Origin: Comamonas sp.
Lineage (GTDB): Bacteria; Pseudomonadota; Gammaproteobacteria; Burkholderiales; Burkholderiaceae_C
NCBI RefSeq assembly: GCF_009360615.1
Contig: NZ_SPEY01000065.1
Coordinates: 1-63,151, forward strand
Direction of reading: 5' to 3'
DNA: 63,151 bases
Each line of letters begins with the position of its first letter. Within the stretch, counting starts at the first letter, position 1. A program made the position numbers and the translations under genes. The notes below the pieces were generated by a model. The model saw only the letters and a program-made list of their open reading frames with translations, searched no databases and was not told the DNA's origin. Positions 44,079-52,836 of the stretch are shown here, one piece after another.

Positions 44079-45683
44079 TCACCGAGCGGCACTGCGCGCC
44101 TCAAGTGCCAGGAAGTGGTGGACCACGGGCTTGTCCGGCCCCTGGTGATAGCGCGCCGCGGCGGCCTGCAGGTCGGCGTCGGCCCTGGACACACGGCCAT
44201 GCTGGCGCAGATGCTCGGCCCATGACTCGACCAGAAACCACTCGATCACCCGCCCCGGCTCGCCGGTGTGCTCGGCCACGCCCCAAGCATAGGCACCGTC
44301 ACGACGGCGCTCCCGGGCCACGTGCTGCATGGCCTGCAGGAAGGCAGGCAGGTCGCTCTGCTGAACGCGGTACTCGACCTGGATCATCACCGGCCCGCGA
44401 TCATGGGCCACGGGTTCGGCCAGCAGAGGCTCGGGCCAGTGGTTGGACGGCTGCAGATCGGCTTCGCCGCCCGGCAGCTTGACACGGTGGAAGACCAGAG
44501 ACACCAGCACCAGGCCCACGGCGCCGCTCAGCAGCGTGACCGGCAGACCCAGCTGGCCAGCGATCAGCCCCCAGCCCAGGCTGCCCAGGGCCATGGCACC
44601 GTTGAACACCATCAGGTAGATGGCAAGACCGCGGCCGCGCACCCAATTGGGCAGCACCGCCTGGGCCACGCCGTTGAGCGTGGTCAGCGCAACAATCCAT
44701 CCCAGGCCCAGCACCAGCATCAGTGCCACGGCAGCCCACCGGGGAGGAGCCAGGGTCAGCACGCCCATGACCAAGGCCGTAACCACGGACGCCAGCAACA
44801 CCAGCCCGTCGGTATCCAGGTGCTTGCGCAGCCTGGGCAGCAGCACGGCCCCCAGGATGGCACCGGCCCCCACGGCACCCAGCATCACTCCGTAGAAGCC
44901 GGCCGTGCCGCCCAGCATGCGGCGCGCCACCAGGGGCAGCAGGGCCCAGACCGAACTGGCAAACAGGAAAAAGACTGCCGCACGCAGCAGCACCACGTGC
45001 AGTTCCCGGCTGGCACGGGCGTAGCGCACGCCGGCCCGGAAGGCGCCGAAGAACTGCTCGTTGAGGGCCGATGCCTCCGGCCTGGGTCGTCTCCACCAGA
45101 TGAGGGCGGCGATCACGAACAGATAGCTCAGGACATCGAGACCGTAGGCGGCTGCGGCGCCGAAACTGGCCAGCAGCAGGCCGCCGGCGGCCGGGCCGAT
45201 GGCCCGGGCGATGTTGATGCCCAGGGAGTTCAGGGCCACGGCACTCTTGAGTTCGCTGCGCGGCACCAGCTCGGGCACGATGGACTGCCAGGTCGGCCCC
45301 ATGAGGGCGGCACCGATGCCGCCGACAAAGGTCAGGGCCACCAGGTACTCCACCGTGAGGGCATGGGTCTGGGCCAGCACCAGCAGCGTGCCACTCACGG
45401 CCCCCAGCAGCACCTGCACGCCGATGAGGAAACGGCGGCGGTCCAGGATGTCGGACAGCACACCGGCCGGGATGGCCAGCAGAAAAACCGGCAGCGTGGC
45501 CGCCGTCTGGATCAGGGCCACGGCCGTGGGGCTGGAGGAGAGTTCTGTCACCATCCAGGCGCTGGCCACATCGCGCATGAAGCTGCCGATATTGCCCAGC
45601 ACCGTGGCGCCCCACAGCACGGCAAAGACGGGGATGGCCAGGGGCGCGAAGCTGCCCGAGGCGACTTTGGGGTTATCCGGCAT
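44079..45683 (-). CDS. MFS transporter, MFS_3/EntS-like with C-terminal antibiotic-biosynthesis-monooxygenase-like domain
   Basis: A 534-residue protein: about 12 membrane helices (residues 15-410; motif-A-like GVLSDILDRRRFLIG) followed by a soluble C-terminal domain of about 110 residues (MIQVEYRVQQSDLPAFLQAM, then WFLVESWAEHLRQHGRVS and PVVHHFLALEA), which looks like a ferredoxin-like dimeric fold. This arrangement is standard in the MFS_3 family. ATG 45683 (MPDNPKVASGS) overlaps the DoxX stop codon by a few bases, so translation is coupled. Last gene of the LysR-linked operon, likely exporting a toxic product. Confidence 0.88.
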   Translation of the reverse strand: MPDNPKVASGSFAPLAIPVFAVLWGATVLGNIGSFMRDVASAWMVTELSSSPTAVALIQTAATLPVFLLAIPAGVLSDILDRRRFLIGVQVLLGAVSGTLLVLAQTHALTVEYLVALTFVGGIGAALMGPTWQSIVPELVPRSELKSAVALNSLGINIARAIGPAAGGLLLASFGAAAAYGLDVLSYLFVIAALIWWRRPRPEASALNEQFFGAFRAGVRYARASRELHVVLLRAAVFFLFASSVWALLPLVARRMLGGTAGFYGVMLGAVGAGAILGAVLLPRLRKHLDTDGLVLLASVVTALVMGVLTLAPPRWAAVALMLVLGLGWIVALTTLNGVAQAVLPNWVRGRGLAIYLMVFNGAMALGSLGWGLIAGQLGLPVTLLSGAVGLVLVSLVFHRVKLPGGEADLQPSNHWPEPLLAEPVAHDRGPVMIQVEYRVQQSDLPAFLQAMQHVARERRRDGAYAWGVAEHTGEPGRVIEWFLVESWAEHLRQHGRVSRADADLQAAAARYHQGPDKPVVHHFLALEARSAAR

Positions 45684-46083
45684 GGAAGCCTCCGAGATCG
45701 TGCCAGGCGACGAGCAACATGCCGCCGACCAGGCCCCAGTGTTCAAAAAATGCATTGGCAGCACGTTGGCGCCCGGCCTGCGGCGCTGCCCAGAAGCGGT
45801 CGGCCAGCAAGGCCGCCAGCACGGTGAATCCGGCCAGGGCCAGAGCACCCAGCCAGCGGTACCAGCCCGTGAGGATCAAGGCCGATGCCCCCACCTGCAG
45901 CACCAGGGTGGCAGCGGCGATGGGGACTGCAGGGGTCAGGCCCAGGGCCTTCACCTCGGCGACAGCCCCGCGGAAATCCCGGGCCTTGTGCCAGCCCCCT
46001 TGCAGATAGGCCGCGCACAGGCACACAAGGGCCAGCGACTGCACCCAGGGGGCGGTGGCCGCAGCGCGAAGCGCCTCGCCCAT
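45673..46083 (-). CDS. DoxX-family membrane protein
   Basis: A 136-residue protein with four predicted helices, containing AYLQGGWHKARDFRGAVAEV and LILTGWYRWLGALALAGFTV, which are typical DoxX features. DoxX proteins in E. coli (YqjF) are induced by aromatic electrophiles in YhaJ-controlled promoters; molecular function is open, perhaps quinone or thiol related redox work. ATG 46083 lies one base after the amidohydrolase stop, and its 3' end overlaps the MFS start. In-frame sequence upstream to 46176 is rejected as overlap. Confidence 0.8.
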   Translation of the reverse strand: MGEALRAAATAPWVQSLALVCLCAAYLQGGWHKARDFRGAVAEVKALGLTPAVPIAAATLVLQVGASALILTGWYRWLGALALAGFTVLAALLADRFWAAPQAGRQRAANAFFEHWGLVGGMLLVAWHDLGGFHAG

Positions 46084-46084
46084 G

Positions 46085-47974
46085 TCACACCGCCCAGCAG
46101 GCGCAGCCCAGTGCGCCCCAGAAGCCTTTGAGATCGGCCACGGGCAGCCTGCTGCTCCAGGCCGTGGCATGGGCATGTCCGTGCAGATTGCAGTTGCTGG
46201 CGCAGGCGCAGCTGGCAGCGGCGTTGCGCATCACGGACTGCAGCGGTGCGCCCTCCTGCACTCCCCAGGCCCCGTAGCCCTTGAAGGTGCGAACGGGGGA
46301 CCAGTCGGGCATGGCCAGGGGCGGTGCCGCTTCGTCGAAATCGGCGAAAGCACCGGTGCCGTAGACCACCTTGCCCCCCACCACGGTGAGCAGGGCCGAG
46401 GTATCGGCAATGTCGGACTCGGGGCAGGCGAAGAAGTCCCGGTCGGGCACGACGAGGTCGGCCAGCTGACCCACCTGAATGCGCCCCTTCTTGCCCTGTT
46501 CGTTGCTGAACCAGGTCACGTTTTCGGTCCACATGCGCAGGGCCTGATCGCGGCTCAGGCAGTTGCGCTGGGGTGTGAGCTGCAGGCCACCGACGGTCTT
46601 GCCCGTGATGAGCCAGGACAGCGAGACCCAGGGGTTGTAGCTGGCGACACGGGTTGCGTCGGTGCCGGCGGACACGTTGACGCCTTTTTCCAGCATGCGC
46701 CTGACGGGGGGCGTGGCCTCGGCTGCGGCGGCACCATAGCGCTCCACAAAGTATTCGCCCTGATAGGCCATGCGGTGTTGCACGGCCACGCCGCCGCCCA
46801 GGGCCGCAATGCGGTCGATGGACTTGTCGGAAATGGTTTCGGCGTGGTCGAAAAACCAGTTCAGGCCGGCCAGGGGCGTGTCCTTGTTGACCTTCTCGAA
46901 CACATTGAGGGCGCGGTCGATGGTCTCGTCATAGGTCGCGTGCATGCGCCAGGGCCAGCGGTTCTGGGCCAGGATGCGCACCACTTCCTCGAGCTCGCCT
47001 TCCATGCCCGGCGCCAGCTCGGGCCGGGGCTGACGGAAGTCCTCGAAGTCCGCTGCCGAGAACACCAGCATCTCGCCTGCGCCGTTATGGCGAAAATAGT
47101 CCGTTCCCTGCTTGTACTGCGAGGTGGCGGTCCAGCGCAGAAAGTCATCCTTCTCCTCCTTGGGCTTCTGCGTGAACAGGTTGTAGGCCAGGCGCACGGT
47201 GAGCTGGCCGGCATCGGCCAGTTCCTGGATCACCTCGTAGTCGTCGGGGTAGTTCTGCATGCCGCCTCCCGCATCGATGGCGCCGGTCACGCCCAGGCGG
47301 TTGAGTTCGCGCATGAAGTGGCGCGTGGAATTGAGCTGGTAGTCGCGCGGCAGCTTGGGGCCCTTGGCCAGCGTGGCGTAGAGGATGGACGCATTGGGCT
47401 TGGCCAGCAGCAGCCCCGTGGGATTGCCGGCGCTGTCGCGCAGGATCTGGCCACCCGGCGGCTCGGGCGTGTCTTTGGTATAGCCCACGGCGCGCAGGGC
47501 GGCAGCGTTGAGCAGGGCTCGATCGTACAGATGCAGGATGAAGACCGGGGTGTCGGGTGCCACGGCGTTGAGCTCGGCCAGCGTGGGCAGGCGCTTTTCC
47601 ACAAACTGGTGCTCGCTGAAGCCGCCGACCACCCGCACCCACTGGGGTGCGGGTGTGACATCGACCTGGGCCTTGAGCATGGCCATGGCGTCGGCCAGGC
47701 TCTTCACGCCGTCCCAGCGCAGCTCCATATTGAAGTTCAGACCACCGCGGATGAGGTGCAGATGGTTGTCGATCAGGCCCGGCAGCACACTGCGACCGCC
47801 CAGATCGATGCGTCGGGTCTGCGCACCGGCCAGGGGCAGGACCTCGTGGTCGCTGCCGACGGCGCTGAAGCGCCCCTGACTCACGGCCACGGCCGTGGCC
47901 GTGGGCTTGCTGCGGTCCAGCGTGGTGAAGCGGCCGTTGAACAGGATCAGATCGGGAGTGGTGGGCTGGGTCAT
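46085..47974 (-). CDS. YtcJ-like amidohydrolase (metal-dependent TIM-barrel hydrolase)
   Basis: A 629-residue amidohydrolase-superfamily protein, somewhat longer than the 530-560 residues of YtcJ. The HxH motif is GLIDNHLHLIRGGLNFN; further landmarks are TGAIDAGGGMQ, WRMHATYDETIDRAL, WFFDHAETISDKSIDRIAALGGGVAVQHRM and GTDATRVASYNPWVSL. The start is ATG 47974. An unusual Cys/His-rich C-terminal tail follows SVMRNAAASCACASNCNLHGHAHA. Substrate unknown; members hydrolyse cyclic amides or aromatic precursors. Middle gene of the pirin-to-MFS operon. Confidence 0.9.
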   Translation of the reverse strand: MTQPTTPDLILFNGRFTTLDRSKPTATAVAVSQGRFSAVGSDHEVLPLAGAQTRRIDLGGRSVLPGLIDNHLHLIRGGLNFNMELRWDGVKSLADAMAMLKAQVDVTPAPQWVRVVGGFSEHQFVEKRLPTLAELNAVAPDTPVFILHLYDRALLNAAALRAVGYTKDTPEPPGGQILRDSAGNPTGLLLAKPNASILYATLAKGPKLPRDYQLNSTRHFMRELNRLGVTGAIDAGGGMQNYPDDYEVIQELADAGQLTVRLAYNLFTQKPKEEKDDFLRWTATSQYKQGTDYFRHNGAGEMLVFSAADFEDFRQPRPELAPGMEGELEEVVRILAQNRWPWRMHATYDETIDRALNVFEKVNKDTPLAGLNWFFDHAETISDKSIDRIAALGGGVAVQHRMAYQGEYFVERYGAAAAEATPPVRRMLEKGVNVSAGTDATRVASYNPWVSLSWLITGKTVGGLQLTPQRNCLSRDQALRMWTENVTWFSNEQGKKGRIQVGQLADLVVPDRDFFACPESDIADTSALLTVVGGKVVYGTGAFADFDEAAPPLAMPDWSPVRTFKGYGAWGVQEGAPLQSVMRNAAASCACASNCNLHGHAHATAWSSRLPVADLKGFWGALGCACWAV

Positions 47975-48047
47975 GGGGGTCTCACGAAGTTCGGCGGCGC
48001 AACGACTGCGCCGGGTTGCGTGGCAAGCAGGGAGATGGTGCGCTTTT

Positions 48048-48725
48048 TTAGCCTTCGTGGGCGCCGAACATGGTCTTGGCGTAGGTGATGCCGATGCCGT
48101 AGCCGCCGCCCAGCTTCCTGGCGATGCCCGTGGTCATGTCATAGGTCTCGGTGCGGGCCCAGTCGCGCTGCATTTCCAGCAGATACTGCAAGGACGTGAT
48201 AGGTTGGGCCCCGGCCTGGACCATGCGCTCCATGGCGCGGTTGTGGGCTTCGGTCGAGATGTCGCCGCAGGCATCGGCGATCACGAAGACCTCGAAGCCC
48301 TGGTCCAGGGCCGACAGGGCCGGTCCGACGATGCACACGCTGGTCCACAGGCCGGCCAGCACGATGCGGGGCTTGCCGATCTCGTTGACCTTGTCGATCA
48401 CGGCCGGGTCTTCCCAGGTGTTCATGGAAGTGCGGTCCAGCAGGGCCTGGCCGGGGAAAGGCCCGGTCACTTCCTCGAACATGGGGCCGGAGAAGCTCTT
48501 TTCGGCCACGGTGGTGAGGATGGTCGAGGCCCCGAAACCGGCGGCAGCCGAGGCGACCAGGGCGGCGTTGGAGCGCAGCTGCACGGGATCGATGGAGTGC
48601 GTGGCAAAGGCCATCTGCGACTGGAAGTCGATCATGATCAGCGTGTGATCATGGGGATTGAGCAGCCTGGCACCGGGCTTGGCGACGGCGACGGGACGGG
48701 CGATGGCGGCATTGGCGTTGGTCAT
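48048..48725 (-). CDS. Isochorismatase-family cysteine hydrolase (YcaC-like)
   Basis: A 225-residue hydrolase. Asp33 in HTLIMIDFQSQMAFA and Cys131 in IVLAGLWTSVCIVGPAL are the expected catalytic residues of the isochorismatase fold; the cis-peptide context AGLWTSVC is present. The closest style is YcaC and related hydrolases of unknown substrate. AGGAG (in the upstream sequence before ATG 48725) supports the start. It follows the pirin gene by 84 bases on the same strand. Confidence 0.88.
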   Translation of the reverse strand: MTNANAAIARPVAVAKPGARLLNPHDHTLIMIDFQSQMAFATHSIDPVQLRSNAALVASAAAGFGASTILTTVAEKSFSGPMFEEVTGPFPGQALLDRTSMNTWEDPAVIDKVNEIGKPRIVLAGLWTSVCIVGPALSALDQGFEVFVIADACGDISTEAHNRAMERMVQAGAQPITSLQYLLEMQRDWARTETYDMTTGIARKLGGGYGIGITYAKTMFGAHEG

Positions 48726-48809
48726 GGTGAAACTCCTGGGTCAAAGGTGAGCGAGAGGCTGCGGGAAAACAAGAAAGCCGAATGAAAACCGGGTTGTGCA
48801 AACTATTGC

Positions 48810-49529
48810 CTACAGGCGGGGCAGTTCACGAGGACGCAGGTCAAAGACCAGCACCTCGGCCTGTTCACCCTGGTCGAAACGCAGGGCACCGGCGTTGCGG
48901 ATGCGGGCGCCGTCGCCTTCGGACAGGCGCTCGCCATTCACGCTGAGGCTGCCGCGGGCCACATGCACATAGACATGGCGCTCGGGACCGACATCGAGTT
49001 CGGCAGACTCCTGGCCGTCGAACAGGCCGGCATAGACCCGGGCGTCCTGGCGCACGGCCAGCGTGCCGTCTGCGCCTTCGGGGGCGATGATCAGGCGCAG
49101 GCGGCCGCGCTTGTCGGCATCGTCCACATGGACCTGCTGATAGCGCGGGGTGGCGCCGCGCTCGTCGGGCACGATCCAGATCTGCAGAAAGTGCACCGGA
49201 TCCCGGTCCGAGTGGTTGAATTCGCTGTGCTCCACGCCGGTGCCGGCGCTCATCATCTGCACGTCGCCGGGACGGATCACCGAGCCCGTGCCCATGGAGT
49301 CCTTGTGCTCCAGGGCACCGTCGAGCACATAGGAGAAGATTTCCATGTCGCGGTGACCGTGGGTGCCGAAGCCCTGACCGGGGGACACCTGGTCGTCATT
49401 GATGACCAGCAGATCCGAAAATCCTTGCTGATTGGCGTCGCGGTAGTGACCGAAGGAGAAGGTGTGACGGGATTGCAGCCAGCCATGGTTGGCGCGACCG
49501 CGGTGGTTGGATGGACGAACTTCAAGCAT
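48810..49529 (-). CDS. Pirin-family bicupin protein (YhhW/YhaK-like)
   Basis: A 239-residue pirin. The N-terminal cupin has metal ligands in GTHGHRDMEIFSYV and GVEHSEFNHSD, following the family segment RHTFSFGHYRDANQQGFSDLLVINDD. The C-terminal cupin is degenerate. Members include the quercetinase YhhW and the redox-responsive YhaK of E. coli. ATG 49529 has AGGAG upstream. It is the first gene of the operon that runs to the MFS gene and is divergent from the LysR regulator; reaction unknown, perhaps oxygenation of an aromatic compound. Confidence 0.92.
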   Translation of the reverse strand: MLEVRPSNHRGRANHGWLQSRHTFSFGHYRDANQQGFSDLLVINDDQVSPGQGFGTHGHRDMEIFSYVLDGALEHKDSMGTGSVIRPGDVQMMSAGTGVEHSEFNHSDRDPVHFLQIWIVPDERGATPRYQQVHVDDADKRGRLRLIIAPEGADGTLAVRQDARVYAGLFDGQESAELDVGPERHVYVHVARGSLSVNGERLSEGDGARIRNAGALRFDQGEQAEVLVFDLRPRELPRL

Positions 49530-49663
49530 TTCGATCTCCTGAACAATCGATGGAGTTCACACTTCCTGCGGCGGGCCTGCTTGCCTTGACTTCTGCATTC
49601 CGTGTGGCGATGAATGAAGTATCTGCGGCCTGATCAACGGTTATGCTGAAAGAAAATCCATTC

Positions 49664-49686
49664 AATCATCGATAATTTCGATGATT
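49664..49686. promoter_or_regulatory. Probable LysR-type binding site
   Basis: A perfect dyad with 9-base arms (AATCATCGA / TCGATGATT) and five-base centre lies 18 bases before the LysR start codon and between it and the pirin operon. It contains the T-N11-A pattern typical of LysR sites. Binding by the adjacent LysR protein is inferred. Confidence 0.7.
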
Positions 49687-49703
49687 ATTTTTCAGGCACC
49701 CCT

Positions 49704-50606
49704 ATGCTCAAACTATCTCTGGAAGCCATCGAACTGGTGGAGACCATTGCGCGCCATGGCTCGTTCGCCGGTGCGGCAGAACGCCTGCACAAAGTACCGT
49801 CGACCATCTCCTATGCCGTCTCCAAGCTGGAGGAGCAGCTGGGCCTGAACCTGTTTGTGCGCAACGGCCCGCGCGTCAGTCTCACGCCAGCGGGCGAGGA
49901 ACTGCTCAAGGAAGGGCGCTGGCTGCTGGCTGCCGCGCGTCAGCTCGAATCCCGGCTGCGGCAGATCGCCACGGGCTTCGAGACCGAGGTACGCCTGGTG
50001 CATGACTCGCTGATCCCCACCAGCGCGTTCGGCGCCGACATTCAGGCCTTCGAGGCGCTGAACAGCGGCACGCGCCTGCGCATCGGCAGCGAGACGCTGA
50101 CCGGCACCTGGGAAGCCCTGCGCGAAGGCCGGGCCGACCTGATCGTGGCGGCAGGCGAAGGCCCGGCCGGCGGCGGCCACAAGGCCGTGGCCGTGGGCCA
50201 GCTCGATTTCGTGTTCTGCGTGACGGCCAGCCACCCGCTGGCGCGCCTGGGCCGGCCGCTGGCGCGCAGCGACCTGCTCGAACACACCGCCGTGGTGGTG
50301 GGGGACGGCGCGCGCTCGCTGACCGACCGCACCGTGGGCCTGCTCACCGGCCAGCGGCGCATCACCGTACCGAGCATGCAGGCCAAGATCGCATGCCAGG
50401 CTGCCGGGCTGGGCCACGGCTTTGTGCCGCGCGCCTGCGTTCGTGTGGAGCTGGAGACCGGGGTGCTGGTGGAACTGCCGGTGGAAGAGCCACGTCCGCC
50501 CGAAACCTTCTGGCTGGCCTGGCGCAGCGATGCTCGCGGACGGGCCCAGCAATGGTGGCGCGAGCGCCTCGGCCGGCCCCTGCTGCCCGGCATACTGCCC
50601 TATTGA
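49704..50606 (+). CDS. LysR-family regulator, YhaJ-like
   Basis: A 300-residue LysR-type protein. The winged helix reads LEAIELVETIARHGSFAGAAERLHKVPSTISYAVSKLEEQLGLNLFVR, a pattern close to E. coli YhaJ, which senses metabolites of nitroaromatics and related electrophiles. The effector domain (LIPTSAFGADIQAFEALNSGTRLRI, and C-terminal ARACVRVELETGVLVELPVE) is ordinary. It is divergent from the pirin/isochorismatase/amidohydrolase/DoxX/MFS operon with a dyad between. I infer an activator role from that arrangement. Confidence 0.88.
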   Translation: MLKLSLEAIELVETIARHGSFAGAAERLHKVPSTISYAVSKLEEQLGLNLFVRNGPRVSLTPAGEELLKEGRWLLAAARQLESRLRQIATGFETEVRLVHDSLIPTSAFGADIQAFEALNSGTRLRIGSETLTGTWEALREGRADLIVAAGEGPAGGGHKAVAVGQLDFVFCVTASHPLARLGRPLARSDLLEHTAVVVGDGARSLTDRTVGLLTGQRRITVPSMQAKIACQAAGLGHGFVPRACVRVELETGVLVELPVEEPRPPETFWLAWRSDARGRAQQWWRERLGRPLLPGILPY

Positions 50607-50608
50607 AA

Positions 50609-50639
50609 ACGGCCCTGCAACGCAAGGAGGCAGGGCCGT
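50609..50639. terminator. Hairpin after the LysR gene, possible terminator
   Basis: Perfect 10-base arms (ACGGCCCTGC / GCAGGGCCGT) with an 11-base loop, just past the LysR stop codon. No T-run follows, so termination is uncertain. The next gene is convergent. Confidence 0.5.
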
Positions 50640-50716
50640 GGCGATATGAGCCGACGAGGTCTGTGCAAAGGCTTCAAGCGATGCCCAGGACCACGTACAG
50701 CCCGGAGAAAAGACGA

Positions 50717-51691
50717 TCAGTCCAGCTTCACGCCAGCCGCCTTGATGACCTCACCCCAGCGCTTGGCTTCGGTGCGCGCCAGTTGGTGGAACTGCTCGGG
50801 CGTTCCGGGCAGGGCTTCCATGCCGAAGTCGGCCATGCGCTTGACCACGTCGGGGTCCTTGAACGCTTTTTGCAGGTCTGCATTGAGGCGCTGCACGATG
50901 ACTGGCGGCAATCCCTTGGGACCCAGAATGCCCTGGAAGGCGTAGACCTCGGAGTCCTTGAGGCCCAGCTCGGCCAGCGTGGGCACATTGGGCAGATTGG
51001 GCACGCGCTTGGCCGTGCCGATCGCCAGGGCTCGCACCTTGCCGGACTGAATCACGGGCAGGCCCGATGCCAGATCCAGGAACATGCAAGGCACCTGGCC
51101 GCCCATCACATCGGCCAGCGCGGGCGCGGCACCCTTGTAGGGGATATGGGTCAGGCTGGTGCCGGTGCGGTTCTTGAACAGCTCCATGGCCAGATGGTGG
51201 GGCGAGCCATTGCCGGGCGAGGCGTAGTTGAGCTTGCCGGGGTTGGCCTTGGCATAGGCCAGGAACTCCTTGAAATCCCTGGCTTCGAACGCGGGGTTGA
51301 CCACCAGCGCCATGGGGAAGCGGCTGATGCCGCCCACATAGGTGAAATCCTTGTCGGGGCTGAAAGGCAGCTTGCTGAACAGGTGTTCGTTGAAGGCCAG
51401 GATGGCGTTGTCGGCCGACATGATCGTGTAGCCGTCGGGCTTGGCCGAGGCAACGATCTGGCCGCCGATATTGGTCGAGGCGCCGGGGCGGTTGTCGACC
51501 ACGATGGTCTGGTTCAGCGTCTTGCGCATGGACTCGGCCACGGTGCGGGCCAGCACGTCGGTGCCGCCTCCGGGTGGATAGGGCACAACCCAGCGCACGG
51601 GGTTGGCGGGCCAGTCCTGCGCCATGGCGAAGGGGGATGCGGCAGCAGCCGAGCCGGCTGCCACGGCAGCCAGGAATTGACGACGATCCAT
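50717..51691 (-). CDS. Bug/TctC-family periplasmic substrate-binding protein
   Basis: A 324-residue receptor with signal peptide MDRRQFLAAVAAGSAAAASPFAMA (twin-arginine-like RRQFL). The family segment is NPVRWVVPYPPGGGTDVLARTVAESM, with SHIPYKGAAPALADVMGGQVPCM-like central region. AAGGAGA before ATG 51691 supports the start. No TctA/TctB permease nearby. It converges with the LysR gene and lies downstream of nothing obvious, so substrate is unknown. Confidence 0.93.
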   Translation of the reverse strand: MDRRQFLAAVAAGSAAAASPFAMAQDWPANPVRWVVPYPPGGGTDVLARTVAESMRKTLNQTIVVDNRPGASTNIGGQIVASAKPDGYTIMSADNAILAFNEHLFSKLPFSPDKDFTYVGGISRFPMALVVNPAFEARDFKEFLAYAKANPGKLNYASPGNGSPHHLAMELFKNRTGTSLTHIPYKGAAPALADVMGGQVPCMFLDLASGLPVIQSGKVRALAIGTAKRVPNLPNVPTLAELGLKDSEVYAFQGILGPKGLPPVIVQRLNADLQKAFKDPDVVKRMADFGMEALPGTPEQFHQLARTEAKRWGEVIKAAGVKLD

Positions 51692-51789
51692 CGTTTGTCT
51701 CCTTGAGGGTGATGTAGGGGGTTATGGATTGATTTTTGGACCCCGCCAGGCTGCCTGCTTTTTAGAATTGAAGCAGCTTGCGCTTGTCT

Positions 51790-52818
51790 CTATTTGGTTT
51801 GAAGTTCTTTTGACTCCGATTCCTGTTTGGCTGGCGGCCTGAATCTCACGCGCTCGACCCGATAGCCTTTTTGCCGCAGCAACTCGGGCAGGCCCATGGG
51901 CCCGACCATATGCAGCGCGCCGACGGCAGCAAACACCGTCTTGCCCTGTTTGAGCTGGTTCGCAATACCTTGCGCCATGCCGGGATTGCGCCCCTCCATC
52001 AGGCGCGCGTATTTGCGCCGGTCACGCTCGGTCTTGATGCAGCCACACCAGTCGGCATAGTTCTCCAGCGTTTCCTCGTTGCCGCTGGCCCAGATATTCG
52101 CCAGCTGTTGCAGAATTTCCGGGGACTGGGGATCTTCGAGCTGTTCAAGCCCCTCACGCACGCTTTCCTGGACCTCCACCGGATCGTCGGACAGCAGCTC
52201 CTGGAGCTGGGTCTGGACCGACTCCAGCCCCAGCACGGGCTTGCGCAGTGCCTGCGCCATGCTCGCCAGCAACAGGTCGGCACCAAACTCGGCCATCAGC
52301 CCGTGCTTGCGCCCCAGTTGACTGACCAGCCCCAGCAGCTGCGCATCCGGGCGCTCCGTGCTCAGGTGTTCGGCACAGGCCTGCTTTCGCTGCAGCGCCA
52401 GACGGGCCTCCAGATCCGCAGGCAATGCCGGAGCGTCGGCACGGGCCTTGAAACCTTCGAGCAATTGCTGCAGGACCTGCGGATTCAGCAGATCCAGCTC
52501 CAGCGCCAGAAGGTCTGCACCGTACATGGAGCGCACGACGGTGCGGCCGGGCAGCATCCACTCCCGCTTGCCCACATGCAAGGTACCGTAGAGCCAGCTG
52601 GTGCGCTCGCCGTCCTGCACGCGCCACAGCAGACCCCGGTCCTGCATATGGGGGGCCATGGCCTGCACTTCGGCCTGCGTGGGCGGACTGACGGGCGGCG
52701 GGCAGATCGCTGTGGGCTCGGCCGCCAGGGACAGGCCCGAACACAGTGCAAGCACCACCGCCGGCACGGCCTTCAGGGAGGGCCTGCGGCCAGGGAGATT
52801 CAGACTTGGCAAGGGCAT
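51790..52818 (-). CDS. TraB/GumN-family protein, exported
   Basis: A 342-residue protein with an N-terminal signal (ALCSGLSLA). The TraB/GumN pattern is present: RTSWLYGTLHVGKREWMLPG and the C-terminal VFAAVGALHMVGPMGLPELLRQKGYRVERV (conserved GxxH). Members are proposed metalloproteases or heme-related proteins; function is not settled. ATG 52818 lies 18 bases after the FAH-family stop, and both genes are on the minus strand, so co-transcription is likely. Confidence 0.88.
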   Translation of the reverse strand: MPLPSLNLPGRRPSLKAVPAVVLALCSGLSLAAEPTAICPPPVSPPTQAEVQAMAPHMQDRGLLWRVQDGERTSWLYGTLHVGKREWMLPGRTVVRSMYGADLLALELDLLNPQVLQQLLEGFKARADAPALPADLEARLALQRKQACAEHLSTERPDAQLLGLVSQLGRKHGLMAEFGADLLLASMAQALRKPVLGLESVQTQLQELLSDDPVEVQESVREGLEQLEDPQSPEILQQLANIWASGNEETLENYADWCGCIKTERDRRKYARLMEGRNPGMAQGIANQLKQGKTVFAAVGALHMVGPMGLPELLRQKGYRVERVRFRPPAKQESESKELQTK

Positions 52819-52836
52819 GGCTGCTGCATTGCGGCT

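Noticed and set aside
44268..45827. 519-codon Gln/His-rich frame on the + strand
   Set aside because: Antisense to the MFS transporter; the sequence is a typical GC-bias shadow.
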